Part shown: in pieces, positions 23,401 through 35,767 of the stretch
How positions within the stretch are numbered: the first letter of the stretch is position 1
How the letters are laid out: the number at the start of each line of letters is the position of its first letter
Assembly (NCBI GenBank): GCA_019096065.1
Contig: JAGUCH010000006.1
Location: 3,306,001 to 3,370,000, forward strand
DNA length: 64,000 nt
Reading direction: 5' to 3'
Origin: Paracyclopina nana
Lineage: Eukaryota; Arthropoda; Copepoda; Cyclopoida; Cyclopettidae
The notes under the pieces: model-generated
Told to the model about the DNA's origin: nothing
What the model saw: the letters and a program-made list of their open reading frames with translations, nothing else
The model's database searches: none
Position numbers and translations under genes: made by a program

Positions 23401-26158
23401 GAAATCTGTGCCATGGTCAACGTTGTCATTGATGCCAAAAACCAATCATTCAAACTGTGTGCTGTGGATGGAGTTGATGTGGTGAGAATTTTCTGCAGTT
23501 GCCATATTACAGTACTGAATATTGCAAACACTTTGAGCTCCCTGCTGTCAAAGCTGTTTTTGATGTGCAACACCAATCCCTGTTGATTTTCAGAACGGAA
23601 AGCCCAAAGAGGAAGCAAAGGAGAAAAAGGTTGAAAACTTACTGCCTCCTTTTCATTTCATAAACATCTACTACAGATACTTACCATTTTGTTTGCGAAT
23701 TTCAACCAAAACTGCCCAAAACCAGATGTTTGCTACAATTCATTGAAGTTTTGGACTTGCTGCCTGTCGCTAGCTGTCAAAACTCCTAGAACTCGACTCT
23801 TATCTTGTATTTTAATTTCTAGAGTAGTTGAAAACGTACTTTAAACCATCAGAGTGCAATCGACTAAAGTTGTTTTAATAAGAGTCCCTGTCGTTGTTTA
23901 CATTTAGTAGAAATGTAAACAAACGCGCACGCGTTTTGACGCGCGCTCGCTCTAAGCCTCACAACTGATTGGAGCAAAGAATCGAGACAAAGGGGCTGAG
24001 TGTCTAATTTGCATGTATTAATTACTAGGCCATTATATTCTCACTTCTAATCCTGCATTTTTCAATCATTAGCCCTCAGTAGATTGCTGAGCATATGTTG
24101 AGTGACTTTGCTACAATAACTTTGCTCTCTATTCCAGCACAAATACCACACCAAAATTGACGATCTAATCGAAAAAACTTTGGTGAGTATGAAAAGTGGA
24201 CTTGTTGGGAAGCTGACCTCCGTCCTCAAAAGCGTTCTGGAGAAATTGTCTCGTTATGATGAAGGCACAGTGTTTGGATCAATCCTCTCCTCACTCGTAA
24301 GCATAACAAATTATTACAGAGGAACATCAGATTCGTAGCTGCTTTCTCTCTTTTCCAGAACAAAAACAATCTCACTGGCACTGGAACAGATCTGGGCAAA
24401 GGTTACATGTCATTCTGCCGAGGTAATATGGAGCAAATTGAGAAAAAAATCAAGGATGACCTTTGGGTCGTCAGCACTATGGAGGTATTATTAAGATGAT
24501 GATATTTGGCGAGAAGCCTTAATAATGTCCGCTCGGTTCCTGCAGCGTTGGTATGCTGAACAGGTCCAGATGTTATGCACGTGGTTGACCGACCGGCTGG
24601 ACCGATCCCTTCACCCTTACCAATGCACTTGTTTGGCTTATATTGTTAAGGTATTTTTTTTGCCAAATTAATCTCCATTTTACCAATGATGATGTTCCAG
24701 TCTCTAAGACGAAGCCTAGAATCGAGCCCAGCTCATCACGAGCTGTTTCACTCTAGGACATTTGAGTTTGTATATGAACGAGTGTACAGCGAGTATCAGT
24801 CACTCGCTAAACGAGGCATTTTTATCAATGTCTCATCAAATTAAGTTAAGTCTAAGGAATTTCTAGGGTGTTTTTGATGGAGTACCTTGGCAAATTGAAC
24901 TTGCAAAGTAAGCTTAGGCATTTTTTGATAATGTTTTGGCTTGAGTTGGTCTGATGGGGAAAGGTTGCGTGATTTCAAGACTATCTTTTGGTTGCGGTCT
25001 ATATTATGTTAAATTCGCACATCTTGCATAACTTTCAAAATTGAATTTGCAGAAGTTGTACGGAGAGTTTGAGCTGATAGGAGTTCCAGAGCAGAAACTT
25101 TGCTCTCAACACTGGCAAAATATTGAGCAACGAATGCAAACCGAAGAAGCTGCTTGTGTGCTGACCGGCGCGGAAGCCGATGAAAACGGGTAAATATGAT
25201 GAAAATCAGCCGCTGTCTTCTAACTGGTCGTCTCTGTTTTAAATGTACCCTCAAACAAACAACATTCAGCTTTTCCTACCTTGAAAAATTATCTCTCTTT
25301 TAAAATGCAAAACAAGTAGAGTTGTCCTTTTAAAGCTAAAATACTAAAAGATGAAAACTTTCCCAGTCGAAATGGAGATGGTGAGAGGCCACAAGCCAAA
25401 CGTCAGCAATCTCAGCCTAGAGAAGCTAAAGATCTTGATGACGGGTAAGAGTGGCAAGGCAGGAGAAAAAGCCAAATTTCACAGTATACACATATACTGC
25501 GAACAGATTAGAGTTGTAAAATATACATTAAAAATTGGGCCATAGAAAGTCGCAACACTAATACAATTGTGACCAAACAGTGGCAAGTAAAAAGTTAAAA
25601 AAGTATCAAATACTTCTTAGTGCTTCCCCAATTTCCTAATTTCTAGAAAAGCATAACAATGGAGCTATTAGAATTGATATAAAATGCATGAACTAGATTT
25701 TAAAAGCTTAAAATTGTAGCCTAGAAGTATTTAAAAATTACTACTAGAACTATGAAAAAATACTATACAATAATATAGGTTGAGTGAGAGCTTATCTTCA
25801 ACTTCCACATTGCATGCTTCTGGAAGTCCTATTGCAGTATTTTAAAAGTCCGCCAAATATGGACCGGAAACGAGCACAACAAAGAACCCTTGTGACCCCC
25901 GATTATGGCGGGAAAACTCCGATTGTCTCTACAAAGTTAAACATCTTTTTTTCAATGCGTTTCAGTGACTTTGATGAAGATGATGATGGACAGGCCAAAA
26001 ATCCAATTGCTGCAGCCAAAGAGATGAAAGAGGCTCTGTCATCCGGTGGAGTGGATGCTGTTGCCGATATGGGCGCAAAATCAGCAGCAAAATTGGGCGG
26101 CATGATGGCCAAAGGAGTGGGCGGAATTGCAGGAAAAGCGTTTGGCAGCTTTTTCTAG
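14404..26158 (+). CDS. Cadps: Calcium-dependent secretion activator (CAPS/CADPS/UNC-31)
   Basis: CAPS primes dense-core vesicles for calcium-triggered exocytosis by binding PIP2 and SNAREs. My model has 32 coding exons: 14404-14531, 14590-14713, 14777-14944, 15029-15180, 15243-15346, 15508-15653, 15742-15822, 16038-16207, 16633-16726, 16808-16981, 17040-17141, 17202-17308, 17429-17604, 17678-17695, 17813-17839, 18339-18524, 18589-18725, 18784-18971, 20386-20551, 20607-20730, 20788-20808, 20863-20975, 22619-22722, 22784-22836, 22898-23039, 23172-23481, 23594-23629, 24138-24296, 24359-24484, 24546-24650, 25053-25189 and 25966-26158. That gives 1356 aa (human about 1353). An acidic N-terminus is followed by a C2 domain (about 375-500), a PH domain (about 517-640; [17 protein letters not shown]), the MUN region (about 760-1100; [20 protein letters not shown]) and a Gly/Ala/Lys-rich tail. 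Exon 3 ends at a GC donor. Several exons are symmetrical microexons. Confidence 0.95.
15842..15913 (-). tRNA. tRNA-Ala (anticodon UGC)
   Basis: The minus strand folds as a 72-nt cloverleaf. The 7-bp acceptor stem starts GGGGATG and ends CATCTCC and contains the G3-U70 wobble pair that identifies alanine tRNA. The D arm is GCGC/GCGC, the anticodon loop is TTTGCAT with anticodon TGC, and the T arm is CCGGG TTCGATC CCCGG. Internal A and B boxes are intact. A T8 run lies just downstream on the minus strand as a Pol III terminator. The 3' CCA is not encoded, and there is no intron. The gene sits antisense in CAPS intron 7 (15823-16037). Confidence 0.97.
16354..16377 (+). other. Candidate optional 24-nt CAPS microexon
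   Basis: Between exons 16038-16207 and 16633-16726, a 24-nt segment is preceded by a pyrimidine-rich CTTCTCCATCAG and followed by GGTATTT. It is in phase with its neighbours and stop-free. It would insert eight residues, including the basic/serine run KRRSSM, a possible kinase site. I left it out of the main model because the flanking exons join correctly without it. Confidence 0.45.
17678..17839 (+). other. Two adjacent symmetrical microexons in the CAPS PH domain
   Basis: The exons are 17678-17695 (18 nt, acceptor TTTCCAG, donor GTAAGT) and 17813-17839 (27 nt, acceptor TTTTTTATAG, donor GTAAAG). Both have strong splice signals, keep the same phase and are multiples of three. Either or both can be included or skipped without breaking the frame. 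Together they add 15 residues (about 576-590, AMFFHM then SKEGIYVK) in the PH-domain loop before LEGGKFFFN, where vertebrate CAPS has no such insert. Confidence 0.75.
18972..20385 (+). other. Long CAPS intron 18 (1.4 kb)
   Basis: This is much longer than the neighbouring introns and AT-rich. I find no exon that joins in phase; a 40-nt candidate near 19.43 kb was rejected. Confidence 0.6.
20788..20808 (+). other. 21-nt symmetrical microexon of CAPS
   Basis: The exon has acceptor CTTTTTCAG and donor GTAAGA. It encodes EIKNKQ between RLSEEARLE and the exon starting DEIVGEV. Skipping it also preserves the frame. It falls in the linker before the MUN core, where CAPS proteins of different species vary in length. 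Confidence 0.75.
20976..22618 (+). other. Longest CAPS intron (1.64 kb) with micro-exon-like signals
   Basis: It separates [11 protein letters not shown] from [12 protein letters not shown], which are contiguous in other CAPS proteins. Two very short segments have plausible splice borders: 21793-21801 (9 nt, TTCCAACAT, donor GTAAGT) and 22114-22119 (6 nt, GACGAG, donor GTGAGT). Both are phase-neutral. They may be optional microexons or chance. Confidence 0.4.
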
Positions 26159-26477
26159 ACCAGACAGAAAATCAGCCATTATTTATTACCACTACTACTG
26201 CATAATAATAATCATTGTTGCTTCTTCTTCGATTTACACCTTGATGAATTCACTCTTTGTAGTGGTTTCCCTAGCTAGTACAAAGCATCATAATATCCAT
26301 TTTTTGATGTTGTCACTCTAACTACAGCTATCAATGCTCTCTCAATTTGTTGCTGGTTTGATCATTTTTTGAGAATCATGTTTCATTTTTGAAAATATAT
26401 ATATACCTATCTATATGATAAAAGCATTTGTTGCTGCTAAATTAATGGCTTGGCATAAATCACTGTATCTCATCATC
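26159..26477. other. CAPS 3' UTR and upstream region of the secreted-protein gene
   Basis: AT-rich sequence with a short (AT)n run near 26.395 kb. No canonical AATAAA for CAPS was identified. The region must also contain the promoter of the next gene, which starts 320 bp after the CAPS stop. Confidence 0.4.
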
Positions 26478-27189
26478 ATGAAATCAGTCTTCTTGCTACT
26501 TGCTGTATTTTCTGCTCAAATTAATGGAAATGAAGTCAAAACGAAGACAGAAGTTCGTTATTGCACCTGTGAATGTCCAGAAGGTATGAAAAAGCAAAAA
26601 AACTCCAAATTTTCATTACATGTGCAGCTCGAAAACCTCAACAATCCCTGAAGTGTTGGCTAAATAGAAAGCTTGAAACTCTACCTATTACTTTGAAAAC
26701 TTAAATCCTGTTAATGGGCCTTCTAAGCAAAATGAATAAAATACGAATTTTGTATTTGAAGCTCCAGCTGACGGAGACTTAACCTGCGACTGTAACTGCG
26801 ATTATCCAGTTAATAACGAAGGGGCAAAAAAGCCAGAAGAGCAAGGGTCTAATCCAAGACAACTAACTTATGAGCAAAAAGCTTTGGTGTATGCTGCAGC
26901 AGCAAGAGTGACAACCAAGTTGGCAGCCGAATCAAAGAAAGGGGGATTTCGAACGTTAAGTAAGCACTGTGAGGCAATAAAAGTACTCATAAAACTTTAT
27001 TCATATACTATTTCAGCTCCAAATTGTATAGACTGCGTCTCGTCTGAGACAAATGCAATTCTGACTTGTGGACTTGATTTGCTTTGCCATCTAACCCAGT
27101 ATAACTATCAGGCTTGCTTGCCATGCAAATGTTCCATCATTGCTGAATTTGGTCTAGATTTGATTAAACCACTTTGCGGTGGAAAATGA
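26478..27189 (+). CDS. Small cysteine-rich secreted protein, unknown family
   Basis: I do not recognise the family. Exons 26478-26583, 26762-26959 and 27017-27189 join in phase to 158 aa. The start MKSVFLLLAVFSAQING is a typical signal peptide with probable cleavage near residue 17. An upstream in-frame ATG at 26415 would bury it, so I prefer 26478. The mature part has 14 cysteines: two CxCxC clusters (CTCECP and CDCNC), then eight in the last exon (CIDC, ILTC, DLLC, QAC, LPCKC, KPLC). A charged, Ala-rich segment lacking cysteine lies between them (about residues 54-102). There is no transmembrane segment beyond the signal. AATAAA lies at 27222-27227. Such proteins can be venom, antimicrobial, cuticular or signalling molecules; nothing here decides which. 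Confidence 0.75.
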
Positions 27190-28188
27190 AAAAAAACCGT
27201 CTCATTTGTATCGATGCATATAATAAAAAGAAGACAAATATAGTACATGAATGGTAAACGACTTGTTGTTGAATAAGGCATTACCGCCGCGTGAGCAATG
27301 AACTGGAAATTCGATAATCACAATCTATCCAGGTGCAATTTTCGCTCTGCATTAATCATTTAGCAAAGAGTGGGAAAGGACGCTCGGTATATTCAACCCA
27401 ATAAAGGTTGTATTTGAGTTTTACTGTGTGAATACAGCAGCGTATGCTCTTCTAAATGTAATGATTATATTTGAGGCAACGCTTCACGAGGCTAAAAGTA
27501 GAAAGCTGGACTGTAAGTATAAAGGCAAAATATTTCCACAGTTAGCAAGATTGGTAAAAAAACTGGGAAAAAAACTTGAGCTAAATAAAAAATATTTCTT
27601 GCTCCCAGAGCTTGTACGCTGAATTTTTTTCCAACTTTGAAGAAAGTAACGATTGGGTGGTAATGAAACGTCCTGATACATTGTTGATTACAGTAACGTT
27701 TGTATCGAGTATTTTTGTAGCCTTCCTACGCTCGTTTGTGTAGGAGCATTGTAAATGTCAAAGGCTCCTGCTCACATGCCAAATAAAACACTAAAAACGA
27801 ACCATTTTATGCCCATACGGCCATAATGCTGGGTATACTACGTTAAGTATAAAAGAAACGTACAGCATCAATAAAAATACCTTGAAAGTAAAGTTGGCTG
27901 CAATTAAAGTAGACGAATTCCTGGTTGACAAGGACATGCCAACGTCAATATAGTAAATGGACAAGTTGACCACAACAATATGATATTGATTTCGATAAAG
28001 CTTGCCAGTACGAGGAGAAAATTCAACAATGTTCTCATGAATAATTAAGGCCCCACCAGCCACATTAGTTCAGAGTGAGTGCGTGAATCATACGTAGAAA
28101 GCCCTATGCAGTAAGGACTGAAAGCCATACTTAGAAAAACCAGTTCAGTTTAGCTTTCAAGCTCGACCTTAGACCATCATAAATAACA
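27190..28188. other. Intergenic region before beta-tubulin
   Basis: It holds the polyadenylation signal of the secreted-protein gene and the beta-tubulin promoter. A second AATAAA lies near 27.78 kb, but no supported gene precedes it. An in-frame stop at 28180-28182 closes the tubulin 5' UTR just before its ATG. Confidence 0.5.
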
Positions 28189-30097
<1,909 letters not shown>

Positions 30098-33052
30098 AGA
30101 ATTGACCATGAACAGGGTTTAATGGAATCGCACAATTTTGTAGTTCTTATGTGTGAATTAATCGATCAATAAAAAATTAAACTTAGAGGTTGCGTGAGCG
30201 CGCGCACTTATTTTTCCGAGCAAAAAATGTCCATAAAAACGCATATTTGTAGAAGTCACGGAAACTTGTTCAGATCAATCAAAAAGAGGCAGACATGACG
30301 AAATATTGATAAATAAAAGCTACCATTAGCAGATGAGTCATATTTATGAATTTACTACAAGTCTAGGAATAAAACTTGCATAAATCCACTTTTTTCGCAG
30401 AATCGAGTTGTTGATGGTCTTCGCTATTTTTATCCAAGCATCATTGCATTGGATTTTTAAATTGAGTTTTCGTTATCTAGTTAAATTGTCCCAATTATTT
30501 AAAAATTACAAAAATAGTGCTTTTTTTTACCTCCTTGAACATTATAAAATAAATATCTTTTAGTTTGATAAGAAATGATTTAAAATGATACAACATGGCC
30601 CACGTTGCATTTATCAGCAAGGGGATGAAAAAAACGGGGTGATGGGTGAAGTGTGCGGTCATTTGACGTGAAAAGGGTAACTGAGCTCGCACTCAAAGCA
30701 GGGAAAGTGCTCGCATTGGCGCGTGATAGCGCGAGTTGCCGTTTGTTTTCCGCCGGTCAACGTGTGCACGACGAAGCAAACGTACGAAGTATTCGTAATA
30801 CGCGCCCCAAAGAGCCGCACTTGGTGGAATTCTGTCGATTTTTTGTTGTTGTTAACATTTTGCTTCTTGTTGTAGTCAGAGCGCTGGATTTTTCGTCAGT
30901 CACATGTGCAAACCAGCATTTTTCAGTCGAAGCTGAGACTTCAAAGAGGTGTGATCCATCAGAGTAGCTATGAGCTAAGTTCCTCACTGATGACACATCA
31001 TAGGACACGCAAACACCGAATTGGGTGAGTGACTTTATCATTTTCCCAAATTAAAAAACTAACTAAGAGTTCTTGGCTTTGCTAAAATTATTCAATTTAG
31101 GCAGAGTGATAATATTTGCATAGTATTTGCTTTGGGGCATTTTTTGCAGTTGAATTTGGCTGTGTCTTTGTGAATTTGCGTTTAGTCACTGCTTATTTTG
31201 GGTGGCTGCTAAATAAAGCGAGAGCATGACCAATCTGTAAACAGCCTCAAGTTCATGCAAATTTTCGGGGCGAGCTCTGCCGCGCCATTTGGTATGACAC
31301 GCAATCAAGCTAGCGAAAAAGCACAAATAGGTGAAATTAGGCGACTAACTGACCACACCATCATTTTGCGCGAGCCACCCTGTACTACTACTATTAAATG
31401 CACTTCTTTTCGCGACCTACGAGCAAAGTCTGGAAACTCTGATGTTGCAACCTTCAATCATCTCAACTCATGCAAACGATTGGACGCGATGATGAAAAAA
31501 CCGACACATTCTGGGCTCTCGGATCACGCACCTTTTATATAAAGAACTTGAATACGCTACAGCCCTTTAATGGCAGATTTTTAACTGCAAAAATTCATGT
31601 AGAGTCAGCCAGTTTTTTTGATGACTTAATAGGCTTTTGTGGAAGCAAACCAACAACCTGGCTTGTTAGTCAGAAACCACAAAAATCATTGGAGTAGCAC
31701 CAAGCTTTTTGCCACTGATGATTTGATGTATGATTAACGTTAAAGGGCTATAAACCTTTTGGTGAGTGAGCATTGAAGCATTGGCAAAAAAGGAGGCCAA
31801 GTGTTTACCGTGTGCGGTGGAAAAAGGTTTTGAGCAGATCTTTTGTGCATTTTGTTGTTGGTTTGCGTGTTTTAACATATGTTTGTAAATGTCGATCATC
31901 ACGAGATGAAGGCTTGTTTTTGATAAGAGCCAAAGCTCTCATTATTACGATTTCGTTTGCATGCAAGGAAATTACGCCAAAACCATTTTCTACATTTGAC
32001 CCAAGGGCCTATTTTTTTTTTCATCTCATGCCTGTACAAACATCATGTGGTGCTTCAGCAGCAATTTACCAAGAAATGTTCATTTTATGATTTTGTCCTT
32101 CATGAAAATTACAAATTGGCTGTTTTTTGCTTCAAATATGATGATTATTGGTATTGCATGGGAGTAGAAAACTGACCCTGCTCATCTGGTTACAAGTACC
32201 AATAGCCTATAGCCTAGAAACTCAATTACACTTTTTTGTACTAAAGAGAGGTAGAAATCAGACTTTTCTTGTGGTTTTCGTCCAAGATTTTGACAGATGA
32301 TAGCGGCCTAGTTACATACCAGCACTTGGCATTATAATGAAAAAAAGAGGCAGAAAACCGCAAAAGAGTTCCTCCTCAATAAATCTCAGTAACTGTTTGT
32401 GTTGTTGGACACTTTCAAGAATTCCACATAAATCCTCATCATCATCATCGCCGTCGTTGACTTCCAAAAAGTTCGGTTTATGATCCTTTAAATCATGCTG
32501 CTGCATGGTATAAAATAGACAGGGTTGGATGGTGACACAAAGAAATCCGAATCGTGCTTCGGTGATTTTCTGGCAACTCGAGCCTCCAATGCAAACAAGG
32601 CTCAAAATGGAGTAATGGCACAATATTAAATTCCAGGATAAATAAAACCCAGCTGCACTTGCAAATTGCCCCAGATCAAGTTTTACTCTAATGAAGAAAA
32701 TCAACTCGGAAAAGAAATTCCCCCTACTTTATGAACCTGGCGTGCGTGTTTTGGCTATGTATTTGTGCACTTTTTTCGGGGGGTAGCATTTGGCAAAACA
32801 ACATTTGCAGGCTGGCTAGCTGCGATGATAATGGTACATTTTTAAAGGCACCCACGTGAATTTAGGCTTGACCTAATTATCGATTCGTTATGCAAAATTG
32901 CTCGCCTAATTTATGGTTCTAATTCCTCCACGAGCATACATACATACTTTGTGCATTTCCAGAGACAGAAACTCTGTTTTTTGCACGATGGCAATCTTAA
33001 ACTGAAGACTCTTTTAGATTTCAGCTCTCAGCAGATTTTGGAGTAGACAAGT
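30098..33052. other. Intergenic region upstream of FoxP
   Basis: After the tubulin 3' UTR the sequence is mostly AT-rich and without exons. A CpG-rich stretch near 30.70-30.85 kb and a strong donor at 31025 suggest a noncoding first exon for FoxP. A possible acceptor lies just before the FoxP start (AG at 33023-33024 or 33030-33031). Confidence 0.45.
30700..31024 (+). promoter_or_regulatory. Possible FoxP promoter and 5' UTR exon
   Basis: About 30705-30840 is unusually CpG-dense for this window (GGCGCGTGATAGCGCGAG, then TACGCGCCCC). It is followed at 31025 by a consensus donor, GGGTGAGT. The next downstream coding start is FoxP, with acceptor-like signals immediately before its ATG. The link is an inference; no transcript evidence is available. 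Confidence 0.35.
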
Positions 33053-35743
33053 ATGAGTTCAGCGGCTGTGACTCCGAATTTGAACGGGCAAAAGATGGAT
33101 TCCTCCGCGACGGACACACAACAGCAGCAGCAGCAACTACCTCACCAAGCCTTGCAGAATTTGCAAAGACTTTTGCAATCTCAGCTAGCCAACGTCAATC
33201 CTCTCCAGTTGCAGCAGGCTTTGCAAAGACATCAGCAGCAACAAATGGTCGAATCGGGTCGCAAACAGCTTGAACAAATGCTGCAGCAACTCCAAGTAAG
33301 CAAATAAGACGACAAATCTCTCCTAAGTCAACAAAGCCGAATTTTTATCATTGTCTGCGTGCAAGGGTTGAGCAATACTAATTTTTCATAATTTTTTCAA
33401 AAAATCAAGGAGCAGCTGCAAATCAATTTACTGCAACAAACCCACCTTGGCGCGACATCTAGCGGCAAGCAAAACATGCATGCTCTGCAACAGCAGCAGC
33501 ATCAGCTGATGGCTCAAATTCAGCTGACTCAGCAAGCGCTGATGCTCGGCCAAAATATGGATGGCGGTCAAGACCAATTCCAGGTGAAGAAGGAGCGGGA
33601 AAGGCACTCCTCCGAGGCCACATTGGCCTCTTCTGATGGATCCCTCAAGGAGAACCATAGGCCAATTGAGCCCAAAAAAATGATCAACGGCTCCAAAAGT
33701 CCCAGCCCTGAATTATCTACCAACTCCTCAGTGGTGGAGAAGTTATTCAGCCACGGCCATTGTTCTTGGCCGGGCTGCGACGCAGAGCTACCAGATTCTG
33801 CTGCCTTTTTCCGCCACTTGTCCACCTACCACGTGTTGGACGACAAGTCCACGGCCCAAACGCGCGTTCAAATGCAAATTGTCAGCCAGCTCGAGCTGCA
33901 GTTGACCAAAGAGAAGGACAGGCTCATTGGCATGATGAAGCACTTGAACTTGGAGCAGACCAAATCCGGAGAGCTGAAAGCCATCAAGCAAAATTCCCAA
34001 CAGCAGCCGAGTCACTTGCAGATGCTTCAGACTTCAGTGGAGAGGGCTTCTTCCGCCACTGAAAATAATGGCAAAAATGGTGGCAGCAGGGATCAAGACT
34101 CCAAATTGCTCAGTCCTCAACTTCAACATGGAGATAATGAGCTGCAATCAAGAATGGCAGCCATGGCAGCCATGTTTCCCAGCCTGCCCACTTCCATTGC
34201 TGCCACCCTGGGATTCACCACCAGCAATCAAAGTAAGACATTGGCACCATCTGATGTTCAAATGGACTATTTTCTAATATTGCTCCGCTGTAGGTTTACC
34301 CTCCCCGCTGTCTGCTTTGAACGCAGCTGTGCATCGCTCAAGCTCTAGCTTGGCTGACCGGCCTGGTGCGTTCGGTGGGAATTCGCTGACCAGTACGCCC
34401 ATCAGGCCTAAGCCACCCTCACAATCGAGCAGCCACTCCTCGGAGTCGAAAATCATGGCAGGAAATGTGTCCTTGCCCCCAGGTGAAAATTACTATTTCA
34501 CTATAACTAATAGATAATAATTGGATATTTTTTGTATGCATGAAGGCTTTGATGAGAGGAGAGGTCGAGGAGACCGAGGCAACCCCAACTTGGACCCCGA
34601 AATGGACATCCAGCAAAATAGGGAATTTTACATGCACAACGACGTCAGACCGCCCTACACTTATGCTGCTCTTATTAGATACGTAAGTCTCTCTTGATAT
34701 TGCAAAGTAGCAGTCCTCGACATGGAATGTTAATTTCAGGCAATTCATGAAAGCCCAGATCAGCAGCTGACTCTGCATGAAATCTACAATTGGTTCACCA
34801 CCACCTTTGCCTACTTCAGGAGAAACGCAGCCAGTTGGAAGGTACACGTAAAGTGTCTTGCTCGCAGCTCTCAAATCGCTAATATCAAATTCATTTTATT
34901 AGAACGCTGTGAGGCACAATTTGTCCTTACACAAGTGCTTTATGAGGGTGGAAAATGTCAAGGGTGCTGTATGGACTGTGGATGACGAGGAGTATTACAA
35001 GAGGAGGCCTCCAAGGGGAGTTGGTGCCAGCCCCTCTCCGGGGTCTAACCAGTCCCCAACGCTGACGCCTCAAACGCCATCTATCATCGATCAAGTAAGC
35101 CCGAATTTGATAAAACTAAACCAAATGTAACCCTGGGCATTTTCCGCACTAGAATCTTTCAACGATGTTTGCAGCTGCTGCTGCAGCAGCCTCAGGAGGC
35201 CACGGCCTCCATCAGAGGACCTCTTCGACCTCAGGGAGGTTTGCAAGAGGAAGCAGCCTTTATTCTGCTGGCAGCAACAAAAGGCCAAGTGGCCTCGAGT
35301 CCCCACCAGCCTCCCTCGAGAATCGGTCCACTCCTGGCAGCTTGGACTTGTCGAGGAACAAGGACGACTACATGGACGACATGGACAGCAATGACACCCC
35401 ACCAACTATGGTCAAAATGGAGGCCATGGTCTACCCCAAAATCGACTCTGAGGAAGAAGAGGAAGGCACTCGGCTGGAAAAGCGTATTTTCCAGCAGTCT
35501 GACGAGGACATGGATGATGATAACGATGATGCTCAGGACTTGAGCGCGAAAAGACATAAATACGATCAAGAAGACGACCGAAGCGAAGAAAGAAACGAAA
35601 CTGGTGAAAATAACAATACGAGCAGTGATGAACAGACAAACAATCATCTGGTGAAAAATGGCAACAGTAGCATCGAGGCTGAAAATTTGCTCTTGAGAGT
35701 ACGAGAAGAGTTCAAAGAAAAAGAGGAACAGCAAAGTAGTTAA
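33053..35743 (+). CDS. FoxP: Forkhead transcription factor FoxP
   Basis: This is a nuclear DNA-binding repressor of the FOXP subfamily, which acts in nervous-system development and function. Exons are 33053-33295, 33410-34232, 34294-34482, 34546-34682, 34740-34841, 34903-35094 and 35153-35743, giving 758 aa. A Gln-rich N-terminus (residues 20-150) is followed by the FOXP-type C2H2 finger (Cys199, Cys204, His217, His222; CSWPGC then HLSTYH). The adjoining leucine zipper (about 233-256, [20 protein letters not shown]) mediates dimerisation. The forkhead domain (about 452-538) starts [13 protein letters not shown] and contains the recognition helix [13 protein letters not shown] and the FOXP-typical [16 protein letters not shown]. 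The C-terminal exon has an Ala7 run followed by a long acidic, Asp/Glu-rich tail. AATAAA lies at 35984-35989. The finger, zipper and forkhead together exclude other Fox classes. Confidence 0.96.
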
Positions 35744-35749
35744 TAGACT

Positions 35750-35767
35750 CGCGCGCGCGCGCGCGCG
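35750..35767. repeat. (CG)9 tract in the FoxP 3' UTR
   Basis: An uninterrupted alternating CG run begins seven bases after the FoxP stop codon. It would be transcribed, would form a very stable stem, and can adopt Z-form as DNA or RNA. Confidence 0.9.

Noticed and set aside
27428..27622. 64-codon open frame after the secreted-protein gene
   Set aside because: It begins with GTG rather than ATG, and no splice partner or convincing signal peptide is seen.
32312..32704. 130-codon minus-strand open frame upstream of FoxP
   Set aside because: Mixed composition, no recognisable motif, no splice partners; expected by chance in AT-rich DNA.
33450..33475. CTCF-like sequence (GCGACATCTAGCGGC) in FoxP exon 2
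   Set aside because: Only a partial match to the consensus and within constrained coding sequence.
35231..35734. 167-codon open frame antisense to the last FoxP exon
   Set aside because: It is the shadow of the acidic repeat-rich coding sequence on the other strand.
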